Shown piece after piece: positions 34,793 to 43,515 of a DNA stretch of 64,000 nucleotides. The translations under genes were made by a program, and so were the position numbers. The notes beneath the pieces are model-generated. The model saw nothing but the letters and a program-made list of their open reading frames with translations, had not been told where the DNA came from and ran no database searches. The DNA is from Brassica napus (Eukaryota > Streptophyta > Magnoliopsida > Brassicales > Brassicaceae), in the NCBI RefSeq assembly GCF_020379485.1, contig NC_063446.1, positions 25,074,610-25,138,609 of the forward strand, read 5' to 3'. Numbering within the stretch: the first letter of the stretch is position 1; each line of letters opens with the position of its first letter.

Positions 34793-37700
34793 ATCACAAG
34801 AAAATCCAAAATGCAAATCATTAAAATCCACACAGATGCAAAGTGCTAGATATGTCAAATGCAAATCATCCAAATAAAACCAAGCAAAATGATCAGTTTT
34901 TATAGTACCCCCACCACACTCGAATCACACAGTCTCTTGTGTGACTTTGAATTTGGAGTGGTTTACATGATAAGTAAAATAAAAATTACTAGAGATGTGG
35001 AGAGATTTTAAACCGGATTAGAGTACTTACCTTGTGACTGTAGCGACTTGAGCATGTCACTATGGATATGTCGCTATGAGCATGTCTCCACAACACTTGT
35101 GTTTCTTTCCTAGCCTCTTTTGAATCCTTTCCTTTTCCTGAGCACCTTCCAAACTGAAATGACACACAATTCACACAAACAAACACACAAACAAGGATAG
35201 TTCACACAATTTATTAAAAACATTCACACATATATACAAAGGATACTCTTGAGATTTCCTCCCAAGTGAGCTTGTTTTAAGTCTCTAGCTTGACTTTGTG
35301 TGCTTGCTAATCATAAGTATCAAAAGGTTGAGCCAATGCACCTTTGGTCCCTCTCCTCCAAGAACAAGGAACCAAGTATGCAAAGGAGCACACTACTGTC
35401 CATAGAAAATAGACAGATTTTTCCTCAAAGAGCTTCACTAAAGATATGACATGAGTTATGAAATGCTCCTTGAGGTTCAGATGATCATGAGAATCAAAAG
35501 CATTAGGTGGAAACACAAAATCAACTACATGTTCAAATGAGGTTTTAACAAAGTAGTCAACTCTATCTCCATCAATCAAATAATACACAATGTTCACATT
35601 CTCATGATAGTTTTCAGCATGGGGGTTTTCTATCTCAAGCAAGAGCTTATCCACATCAAGTTCATCCCCTAAATCAGGAAGTTCAAGAAGAGGTCTAGGT
35701 TCATCAAGAATGAAAAACTCAGATTCAAGATCAAATGAAGCACATAGATAGCTCTTGTCAAAACAAACTTCAATATGATCTCTAACAAGTTTTTCTATTC
35801 TCAACTCATCTAGTTTCTTAGTTTCACATATCAGATCAAGACATTCATTCATGAGCACAAGAGAATTAAGACCAGAGATATTATTCTCACCACAAGGCAA
35901 GCATATTTCCTCGAGTTGAAGTTTTAAAGTGGAAATTTCTATACCTTCCAGTTGGAGTGGTGGAGCCCAATACATTACCTCATTAAGGGCACAAGCAGCA
36001 TCTAACTCATACTGGGTAACCTCCCTTTCTTCAAACTCTGCTCGGTCCCTAATGAGGTGTATCCGGATAAGTTGTGCTAGGTTTCTCTTTGTCTTGTCCC
36101 GATTCTCTTTCATTCTCTGAAGCCGATGCAACTCATCCCTTTGGTCTGGTGTGAGTATGCGTATATCAAAGGGTGGTGGCTTCACATATGGCTGATCTTC
36201 AATGCGATCTTCAAATGTCTCTTCCTCTTCTTGTGGCTTCTCAGAGTAGCTTGAAGCCATCTCTACAAATAACAAAAGCTAGAAGAAGAGGTTAGTAGCT
36301 ATACAAAAGCAAAACAAAGCATAAGAAAATAAAGCTTAATCTCAAGAAAGTTTGAAATCTTAATGACAAATCTACTTAGTTCCCCGGCAACGGCGCCAAA
36401 TTGATTACGCGTTTAAGCACACACCAATTAACCTAATGTGCCAACAATACCACAATCGAATGGTATGTCATTGTAGCATTTTAGGATCGAATCCACAGAG
36501 AACTAGAGACTTATAACACCAAGAATACACAAACCTTCCTAATCTAAGCAAACAAGAAGATAGATGATTTGTAACAAACTAATATCCTAGAAATATAAAC
36601 AAGTGAATCCATGGGCTAAGGGAATTGACTTCAAGTAACTAAGATCCAATCTAGGTGACAAGCTTTCAATCAAAGTAATCTCTTAAGTCTAAACACAATT
36701 TTAGACAAGTCCTATGTCTAGGTAAATGTCCATTTGCTTAGAAATCATTAAACATCAAATGTCTTTGGCTTAATTCAATCAAGCAATCTTTAAGTTCAAG
36801 TTTAATAACTATCTAGCAATTTTAACATCAAGTGTCCTTGGCTAATCTCACTAGAGCTTAGTTGAGTTGATTCAAACACTTCATCTAATCATGTCTGATG
36901 AGAAGTGTTTAGAAATCAGGTTTAGAGTGATCAAGACTAAACAAGCATTAAAAATACTCAACAAGCAAGTTCATACAAGGATCTAATACAATAACACCAT
37001 AGATCTTCACTAAGTTACTCTAATCTCCCTAACCCATGAATTCTTAAGGAAACTACTCACTAATCTTCATGAAAACACTTAATCTCATAATAGATTGAAG
37101 CATATTCAAGTAGATACAACAGAGAATAAAGATAAACAAGGATTAAATAAGCAAAACGAAATTAAAACTCAAGAACAGATGATGAACAATTGAAGAACAG
37201 CTCAAGAACACTAAGAACAATGATATTTTGAAGAGAGAGAGTTTTGACAAGTTAAATTATTACCCCCTTCCATAATGATGTTTCTTGCCCACTCTTATGA
37301 TAAAAAGAAAGCAGATATTATACATAAAAGTAGGAAAAATCGTGCAAAGGAAAGGTGGGTGGAAGAAAGTGGGAAGTTGGTTAATCCCATCAACTTTCCA
37401 GTGGTCCCCGGCAAGGGTTGATACACCTGTAGTAAATCGATTATAAATTATCCAATACAGCTCCAAATGACTTGAAACCACTTCCATTGGAAAGCTAACT
37501 CAATTTACAGTGTCTCCACAAATTTTCAGCTTCAGAAAAGATTTTTAAGGCTTTCATCCGTGTTCATCTTTCACTCTCCGGATTCGGGAGCGACCTCGCT
37601 GTGTCGCTGCGAGAGGTCGCTCCGGATTCGTTGTCTCCGGGTGATCAATACGCGAGCGACTCTTCCCTGTCGCTCTAGTAAGGTCGCTCTGATAGGGAGA

Positions 37701-38869
37701 TCAGAGCGACTTGACGGTGTCGCTCCCAGCTGGTCGCTCTGGTAAGGTGCTCGCCCAATGATCACTTTTAACATTTCTTTTGGACTCCAATTGCACTCAA
37801 AATCCCACCAATGGTCCTCTAATTCATCCATGGTGCTCTCCAACACCTGATATGTACAAATGCAATGATATGCAACCTAAATGTGCCTAAATGATGCTCT
37901 AAATGACCAAACAATGCAGGAATAAGAAGTTAAAAACATGTAAATTCACAAGATATCATTATTCAAAATAAATATTCAAGATATATAAAAAGTAACGATA
38001 TAATTTTTAAAAACTAATAGTTCATTATATATATGTTTGACCTTTTCAAAATGATAGTTTCTATTTTCTAAATTTAGAGGTAGAATTAAAAATTTAAAAA
38101 TTTAAACCATAATTTACACATATATTTTAGAAAATGTAGAAATTTTTATTTTATTTAAATCATGACCGGTTCGATCGCACTTCAGGTCATTACACCGATG
38201 ACTAAATACGCCTTAACTCTTACACCGATCGTGCTTAGCTTAGAAGAACTAATGCCTTCTTCAGAAAAGATGAGATCCAATGGAGTATCAATGTTTCTTA
38301 GAACGATCTTAGTTCTCTCTACCTTGGTTGTCGCACTTGCATTCCCATTCTTCGGTAAATTATTTTCAAGAACTTTATATTTTTAGCTTACAAAAAAAAA
38401 AAAAAGAACTTTATATTTTTTCTTCAGTAACCTACCTTTATTTCCTTTGTTCTAATAATTAACTTCACAGCCATCATGGGAGCTTTGATGGGATCTTTCC
38501 TCTCAATGCTTCTTGTAAGTCTCCATAATATTTGAGCATAGTTTCAACTATTACGTAGACATATCAAAAATGTTATTACGGATTCATATAATTTCATATA
38601 TATAACTCGGTTTTACTTACTGTGCAGGCTTTTATACTTCCATGTCTTTGTTATCTGAGTATCTTGAGGGGTAGATTGAGTAAGATACAAGTAAGTATAT
38701 GTTTTTATTTTGACTACATATTTGGATTTTGCACATGATAATTTCATTCGACTCCTTTCGTTAATTTTTATAGATGGGAGTATGCGTTTTGATCATCATC
38801 GCTGGCATTGTAAGTGGTTGCTGTGGGACTTACTCTGCGATTGGAAAGTTAGTAGGAGAAAGGAGTTGA
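21206..38869 (+). CDS. AVT1: AVT1-type vacuolar amino acid transporter, intact but transposon-loaded
   Basis: Ten exons: 21206-21357, 21437-21723, 30821-31035, 31118-31322, 31394-31613, 31692-31827, 38186-38354, 38471-38514, 38628-38690, 38774-38869. They total 1,587 nt (528 aa) with every junction GT-AG and in frame. An acidic cytosolic N-terminus of about 145 residues is followed by the Aa_trans domain of about 10-11 TM helices, with landmarks [75 protein letters not shown] and [15 protein letters not shown]1 proteins move neutral amino acids across the tonoplast. Intron 2 is 9,097 bp and holds two Helitrons. Intron 6 is 6,358 bp and holds an LTR retrotransposon. The coding frame has survived both. 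Arabidopsis has two tandem copies here (At3g09330, At3g09340, from memory); only one is visible. Confidence 0.9.
21876..22923 (-). mobile_element. Non-autonomous Helitron in AVT1 intron 2
   Basis: 1,048 bp, minus orientation. The 3' end on the minus strand is a GC-rich hairpin (plus 21886-21902, CCCGTCC-TAT-GGGCGGG, one weak pair) followed by GACCCTAG and host T. The 5' end on the minus strand is TCTTTATATATAAAGTTGTG followed by the Helitron-typical GTCCACGTAGGCGG. Insertion is between A (21875) and T (22924), as Helitrons require. Noncoding inside. Confidence 0.85.
23381..26419 (+). CDS. Helitron-borne RPA70-like single-strand DNA binding protein, 507 aa
   Basis: Nine exons: 23381-23569, 24397-24670, 24837-24951, 25033-25157, 25284-25365, 25458-25569, 25647-25810, 25893-26013, 26078-26419. 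They total 1,524 nt, all GT-AG and in frame. The protein resembles the large subunit of replication protein A as multiplied in Brassicaceae: OB-fold A ([20 protein letters not shown] ... [18 protein letters not shown]), OB-fold B ([12 protein letters not shown] ... [20 protein letters not shown]) and OB-fold C with a four-cysteine zinc ribbon (CTGCH ... CTNPRC). The C-terminus is a low-complexity tail ending KVKRARCEK. It lies entirely inside the Helitron and inside AVT1 intron 2 in the same orientation as AVT1. It may act in element replication or be a domesticated cargo gene; this is inference. Confidence 0.85.
23646..24316 (+). repeat. 335-bp tandem duplication in the first RPA-like intron
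   Basis: Two copies of about 335 bp lie head to tail, e.g. CAGTGATTTTGCCGG at 23661 and again at 23996. They differ by only a few bases, so the duplication is recent. It lengthens intron 1 of the RPA-like gene and leaves the exons alone. Confidence 0.88.
27055..29479 (+). pseudogene. Second Helitron RPA/DUF223-like gene, one nonsense change
   Basis: Exon model: 27055-27094, 28367-28527, 28655-28928, 28993-29083, 29148 to about 29272, about 29361-29479, all with GT-AG borders. The protein begins [13 protein letters not shown] and continues [87 protein letters not shown] and ends KTCSTE. This is the OB-fold type (RPA N-terminal/DUF223) common in crucifer Helitrons. A TAA in exon 5 (about 29204-29206), where related copies have a glutamine codon as I recall them, cuts off the last OB-fold portion; beyond it the frame continues normally. 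The first intron is long and holds an A+T-rich inserted block at about 27690-28300. Confidence 0.75.
27685..28300. repeat. Interspersed block in the second RPA-like intron
   Basis: An A+T-rich stretch bounded on the left by GTGCCGTGCGAAGG..GGAGGCCCGAGGCGAG and on the right by GGGGGCCGTAGGCGAATGCC. The two GC-rich edges contrast sharply with the core. It looks like a dispersed repeat, but I could not find inverted ends or a target duplication. Confidence 0.35.
30686..30737 (+). repeat. 26-bp tandem duplication in AVT1 intron 2
   Basis: AAATAATTTCATTGGTCC... is present twice in direct tandem (period 26) in the intron remnant between the Helitron and exon 3. Confidence 0.8.
31914..33469 (-). 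repeat. 3' LTR of the intron-6 retrotransposon
   Basis: 1,556 bp, TG...CA termini. It includes a GC-rich cluster at about 33100-33260 with nine copies of the core GTCGCT or its complement AGCGAC in both orientations, in an otherwise A+T-rich LTR. Confidence 0.92.
33470..35306 (-). other. Noncoding interior of the intron-6 retrotransposon
   Basis: No gene. It contains two long oligo-T tracts on the plus strand (about 34114-34143 and about 34746-34788) and tandem-like ACACAC runs near 33730. The purine tract for plus-strand priming is at its left edge (33470-33480). Confidence 0.7.
35307..36260 (-). CDS. Unrecognised retrotransposon internal protein, about 317 aa
   Basis: The only long frame of the non-autonomous element. 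Starting at [10 protein letters not shown] (ATG at about 36260; an upstream in-frame codon would add five residues), it is strongly acidic at the N-terminus ([12 protein letters not shown]), then has [25 protein letters not shown] and further acidic, leucine-rich stretches. No zinc knuckle, protease or polymerase motif is visible. It sits right after the primer binding site, where gag would be. It might be a degenerate gag or an element-specific protein; the open frame over 950 nt in a young element suggests recent coding use. Function unknown. Confidence 0.6.
   Translation of the reverse strand: MASSYSEKPQEEEETFEDRIEDQPYVKPPPFDIRILTPDQRDELHRLQRMKENRDKTKRNLAQLIRIHLIRDRAEFEEREVTQYELDAACALNEVMYWAPPLQLEGIEISTLKLQLEEICLPCGENNISGLNSLVLMNECLDLICETKKLDELRIEKLVRDHIEVCFDKSYLCASFDLESEFFILDEPRPLLELPDLGDELDVDKLLLEIENPHAENYHENVNIVYYLIDGDRVDYFVKTSFEHVVDFVFPPNAFDSHDHLNLKEHFITHVISLVKLFEEKSVYFLWTVVCSFAYLVPCSWRRGTKGALAQPFDTYD
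36381..36398 (-). other. Primer binding site (tRNA-Asp)
   Basis: On the minus strand this reads TGGCGCCGTTGCCGGGGA, complementary to the 3' end of plant tRNA-Asp, three bases inside the 5' LTR. Athila-clade Gypsy elements use this primer. Confidence 0.92.
36402..37958 (-). repeat. 5' LTR of the intron-6 retrotransposon
   Basis: 1,557 bp, nearly identical to the 3' LTR. The few differences include a one-base indel and a small cluster at about 37264-37269. Confidence 0.92.
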
Positions 38870-39567
38870 ACGTGTACACTGGTGACCAATGCAACAGTTG
38901 TGGGATATATACAGTAAAAACTGTAAAGAATGATTTGTATTATTAATTTTAGAAAAAAATGATTTTCATTATTAGAGTAATACAGTTACAATTGTGAAAC
39001 TTTGAAAGACTAATTCCAATATTATAACAAGGATTTTTGATTCAACTAGTGATCTTCGGTTCCATGAATGATTTAATATTTTTTTTTTAAATGTAGAGAG
39101 AGTCATTCTTGATCATAATTTTGAGAAGAAAAATTAAGAGTTAGTTATGAAATGAAATTTTTTAAAGATTATACCATAAAGTCTGTCATCAAAGCCGATA
39201 TTGGACTTTTGTGGCCAGATGAAATGTTTAAAGATGTTATAATTGGCTTCAAAGAAGTAACATAATTATTTAAAATTTATGCGGTCAATTTCATATCTGA
39301 AACATGAAAAATCCCATAAGCTTTAAAGAAAAATCAAAAATACATATAAATTGAAGATATGTTTCTTAATTAGGGGAAGGAAGAGTCGTTTATTATGTAA
39401 CTCTCTCTTCACTTCTTCTTCCTCGTCGAGGCAAACGCGTCTGTGTGCTGTCTCAATCTCCATTCTCACTCGCCCCAATCTCTGAAATCTCAGAGGTTCT
39501 CATCTCTCTTGTTTGTCTAGCGTCCGATCAATCTCTCCCTTCTCTAGAGCTTCTTTTTTCCACAGTC
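38870..39567. other. Intergenic, AVT1 3' end to the next gene's promoter
   Basis: Contains the AVT1 3' UTR and a C/T-rich leader (39400-39560) of the next gene. No additional gene. Confidence 0.5.
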
Positions 39568-40663
39568 ATGGTAATTGTCACCCACATCTCCACTTCTTCC
39601 CACCAAATCTTGCCTTCATTCTTCCATCTCCGCCTCCGCATTCCCGCCACGTCCCTTGCTTCCTCTCGCCTCATCAAGCACGGAGACGGAGGAGGAGGAA
39701 TCGCCTTGTCGACGATCCGAGCTTACATAGAGAAACCAAACTCCATCTCCAGCTTCGCCAACACAGTCGTCGGTTCTCTCCCCGTCATCAGACTCCTCGC
39801 CAGGATACTCAGCGATGAGGGCGGCGTCGGAAGAGATCTCGTCGACTTCGTCGAGTTTAGGAAACGAGTTGAGAATAATTGCGCACCTAGTGATTCTAGA
39901 GCTTTCTACGAGTTTCAACAGCGAAGAGGCAAGGTAACTAGAGTTTGATCATATAGTTGGTTACAGTTATTACATATGGATATGTCGGAATATTGTATTC
40001 CCTGTGATTTTACAAATGTTTTTAGCATTTTTGTTGATTTTTTATTTCAGATATTGTATGGTTTGAATTGTTGTGTTACATGAAGTTATTACCTTTTTTG
40101 TTGGGTGTTAATGTGTGTGATCAGCTTTTTAAGTGGCTTGTTGCTTTGTATGATTGATTATGTCGGAATATTGTACTCCCTGTGATTTTTCCAGCTATGG
40201 TTGAGTTGTGTTACATAAAGTTGTAGTTTTTTTGTTGGGTGTTAATGTGTGATTAGCTTTTTAAGTGGCTTGTTGGTTTGTTTGGTAGGCAGGAGAACCT
40301 TTGTATGTGCTTCTTTGCTGTTGGGTTGCTGCAGTAGGTGCAGGGCTTCTCAAATCTGAAGAGATTCTTGAAGGTGTTACTAGGGTTAGCATTTCAAATG
40401 ATCTCGAGTTCGAAGAACATAACTTTATTGTTTTGATGATTGAAGCTAGACAGGTAGCACACGTATTGAAGAGGTAGAAACACAGAGAAATCAAGTGTTG
40501 TTGTTAAGTATGTGGATTGAGAAACTGATGGGTTCCGTCTTGATGAGTACAGGAAGTGAGAAGAATCAAGAAGGAGCATCCTGAAGATCATGGTGCAATA
40601 GAAAATGATAGAGTTAAAGGTTATCTTAAGCATGAAACATCAGTTTCTTGTTGCAACTCATAG
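39568..40663 (+). CDS. Unrecognised conserved-looking protein, 213 aa, possibly plastid-targeted
   Basis: Three exons with GT-AG borders: 39568-39933, 40289-40453, 40553-40663, totalling 642 nt. The N-terminus (MVIVTHISTSSHQILPS...) is rich in Ser/His/Arg and poor in acidic residues, like a transit peptide. The body contains LSTIRAYIEKPNS, VVGSLPVIRLLARILSDE, YEFQQRRGK/AGEPLYVLLCCW and GLLKSEEILEGVTRVSISND. A hydrophobic stretch (YVLLCCWVAAVGAGLL) may be a membrane helix or buried segment. I do not recognise the family. The consistent splicing, open frame and position in syntenic gene space argue for a real gene. The start is the first ATG after the pyrimidine-rich leader; an open frame extends upstream without a better ATG. 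Confidence 0.75.
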
Positions 40664-41242
40664 AATCTTTTGCTCTGTTTTTTGATAAGTTTTTTAATAC
40701 TTTGTTGGATCTAGAACTAGACCATCATTTGGTTGTTTTTTCTTCTTCTTTAGAATAGTTTTGATCGTGGTGGGGAAAGATGATTCAAAAGATTTCAACA
40801 TTTTTTTTAAGAACTCTAAAATAAGAAACTTGCAATGGCCCACACAAATATACTCATCTATTAAACTCACTTTTCCAACTAAAAATTATTAAAAAAATAT
40901 TAGGAGCCTCTAAATGAGTATTTATAATGATGTTCTTAATAGCTGGTAAGGGATGTTATTAGTTGGACCTTTGAGTTCGAAATACAAAATAAGAGGGGGG
41001 AAAACAAGATAAAACAAGAATTAAAGGAGTCGTTTATAATTAATTAGGTGGAAGAGCTTCGAGTTTAAAGACATTTCGAGATTCGTCGACAAACTTCAAA
41101 CGCACTCCAACAACAAACAAAACAATCAACGAAGAACAAAAAATAAATCAGAACCCAATCGCCGGAGACGCCGTCGTTTCGACGCCGGTGCTCCGTCTTA
41201 ACTTTTTTTCACCGGAGATATTTAAAAAAAAAAAAATCAAAA
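40664..41242. other. Intergenic and 5' leader of PAT16
   Basis: 3' UTR of the 213-aa gene, then A+T-rich spacer and a GA/CCG-containing leader of the palmitoyltransferase gene. No other feature seen. Confidence 0.5.
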
Positions 41243-42636
41243 ATGAAACGGAAAGGATTCGGCTTTTCTCTCCCCGTCACGGCGGTGATCTTAGTGATCG
41301 GTTTCATCTACTTCTCAACGGTCTTCACCTTCATCGATCGCTGGCTCAGCCTCGCCTCCTCTCCCGGAATCGCCAACGCAGCGGCGTTCACCGCCTTGGC
41401 TCTGATGTGTGTCTACAACTACTCCATCGCGGTTTTCAGAGATCCGGGTCGGGTCCCGCCCAATTACATGCCCGACGTCGAAGATCCGCAGAGTCCTGTC
41501 CACGAGATTAAACGAAAGGTCGCATCTTTATTGACTTTTTTTCTATCCTTCAAAGCTTATTTGTAATTAAAACATTTAAAAAGGATGAAGCTTTCGATGG
41601 GATTCGAATGAAACTGTGTGTCCCTCAGGGAGGAGATTTGAGGTATTGCCAAAAGTGTTCGCATTTCAAACCTCCACGCGCTCACCATTGCCGAGTTTGC
41701 AAACGATGTGTGCTTAGAATGGTATTTTCTCTACTCAACATCAAAATCCCTATGTGATCTTTGTGTTGAATCAGTCTTGTTTTGATTTGAAGGACCACCA
41801 TTGTATTTGGATCAACAACTGTGTGGGACACACTAACTACAAGGTCTTCTTCGTGTTTGTTGTCTATGCGATGACTGCGTGTGTGTACTCTCTGGTTTGT
41901 TTCCTAACTTCTCTATATCTCTCTCTCTCTGTGACCTTAAAGTATATATGAGCTTTATTTCTATATGATGCTTTGGGTTCTTAGGTTTTGCTTGTGGGAA
42001 GCCTTACTGTTGAACCTCAAGATGAAGACCAAGAGATGGGAAGCTATCTAAGAACTATATATGTAATGATGACTTTGTTTCGGAAACTAACCAACGAAAT
42101 CTCATTTTCCCTTCTAATGTTTATGGCTTTTTTTCTTTTCTCTCAGGTGATTTCAGGTTTGGTTCTTGTCCCTTTGAGCATTGCGTTAGGTGTTCTTCTC
42201 GGTTGGCACGTTTACCTCAGTTTACAAAACAAGACAACCATCGAGGTTGTTCTTTTTCTTTCTCTTCTTCAATTGCTAATGTGGATCTCTAGTTAGATCT
42301 TTTCCATCTGCTAATTAATGTTGTGGGAGTTGTGGAGCAGTACCACGAAGGGGTGAGAGCTATGTGGTTAGCGGAGAAAGGTGGGCAAGTCTATAAGCAT
42401 CCATATGACATAGGCGCTTATGAAAACCTTACCTTGGTAAAATAATTTATTAATCTTCTTTAGATGGTCAGTATCAGTCAAAAGTTTTTATTGTTTGTTA
42501 AGTCTGTTTCCTTTTACAGATTTTGGGTCCGAACATACTTTCTTGGCTCTGTCCTACATCAAAGCATATCGGTTCTGGTCTGCGTTTCCGTACAGCTTTT
42601 GATTCAGCACCTGTTTCTTCTGGAACGAAACCTTGA
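41243..42636 (+). CDS. PAT16: DHHC-type protein S-acyltransferase
   Basis: Seven exons: 41243-41518, 41629-41721, 41793-41894, 41985-42062, 42147-42245, 42341-42436, 42520-42636. They total 861 nt (286 aa), all GT-AG. Two N-terminal TM helices ([36 protein letters not shown]) are followed by the cysteine-rich domain C-x2-C-x3-H ... [10 protein letters not shown] and the catalytic DHHC, split exactly at the exon 2/3 junction, then [12 protein letters not shown] and two further helices. The enzyme transfers palmitate to cysteine residues of membrane-associated proteins through an acyl-Cys intermediate. Length and position agree with Arabidopsis PAT16 (At3g09320), which as I recall is Golgi-located. 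All catalytic residues are present. Confidence 0.93.
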
Positions 42637-43515
42637 GCCCATGACACGAATCATATTTTACCAATTTTTTTTTTGTTGAAAAGGCAGCAAGATGTTCAAC
42701 TTCACGTCACTCTGACTGATCATGTTCAGGCGGTTTAGCTGCCTCAGCTCAAAAAACCAAGACCAATAGTAGAGACTGTTTGCCAAGGATCTCTCATCAT
42801 TATTTCATCTGTTTTTCTTCAGATTCCTCAAAAGGAGAAGGAAGTTAGGGTTGTGGATACATAACTCAAACTGTGATTAGACTTATTATACGTACCAATT
42901 AACAAGGTGAAAAGACATCTTTGTAATATTCATAAATTCTAATCAGAATCAGACAGTTCCGAGTATGTGTGTGTGTTTTAGATGGAGAGTTTTTGTAAGC
43001 AAGCTCTTTGATTCTGGATTTCATAAGAGAAAAGAAGTTTTGTTTGAGAATAGACCAAAAAGAAGAATAACAAAAATCAGAGAGGAAGATTGCCCTTTTC
43101 TAACATCAAGACCGAAAGGTTTAAGTTAATCTCTTTTTGTCTATATGCATATCAGTTATCACTATTATAACAACTTGAACTCACCAGCTCAACAATGAAG
43201 GTTCTGTTTAGACCAATCATACAAGCTCTAGAGTTCCATATCTCAGGTGTATGGAAACGCTGGTTCAAACTTGGTTCCACGTTTAAAAAATTGTTATATA
43301 CGCCCAAAAGAAGCCTTCAGAGTTTAACTTAACAGATCTCTGAAGAAGATAATTATGGATCAAAGAGTGATTTAAAAAAAAAAAAAAAACAACAAAGGTT
43401 GTCAACTATTACTAGAGAAAGCTAGCAGAGTTGGTTGAAAACTAAGAGAGAATAAAAATTACAACAATTGTTACCAAAAGATCTGATCACTTTTTGTCTT
43501 CTGGAGCAATTCATT
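42637..43515. other. Convergent intergenic region PAT16/ORP3B
   Basis: 3' UTRs of two convergent genes. A GTGTGTGT tract lies near 42966 and an A-run near 43374-43388. No gene. Confidence 0.5.

Larger units (their letters stand above)
31914..37958 (-). mobile_element. Young non-autonomous LTR retrotransposon in AVT1 intron 6
   Basis: 6,045 bp, minus orientation. The LTRs are 1,556 bp (31914-33469) and 1,557 bp (36402-37958) and begin TGATATC and end AATCA on the minus strand. I found five differing sites (about nine bases), or about 99.4% identity. A perfect 5-bp target duplication, TTATT, flanks it (31909-31913, 37959-37963). The primer binding site matches tRNA-Asp, as in Athila-type Gypsy elements, and a purine tract (GTGTGGGGGAGT) adjoins the 3' LTR. 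The 2.9-kb interior has one 322-aa frame and no protease, RT, RNase H or integrase, so it must be mobilised in trans. Confidence 0.93.
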
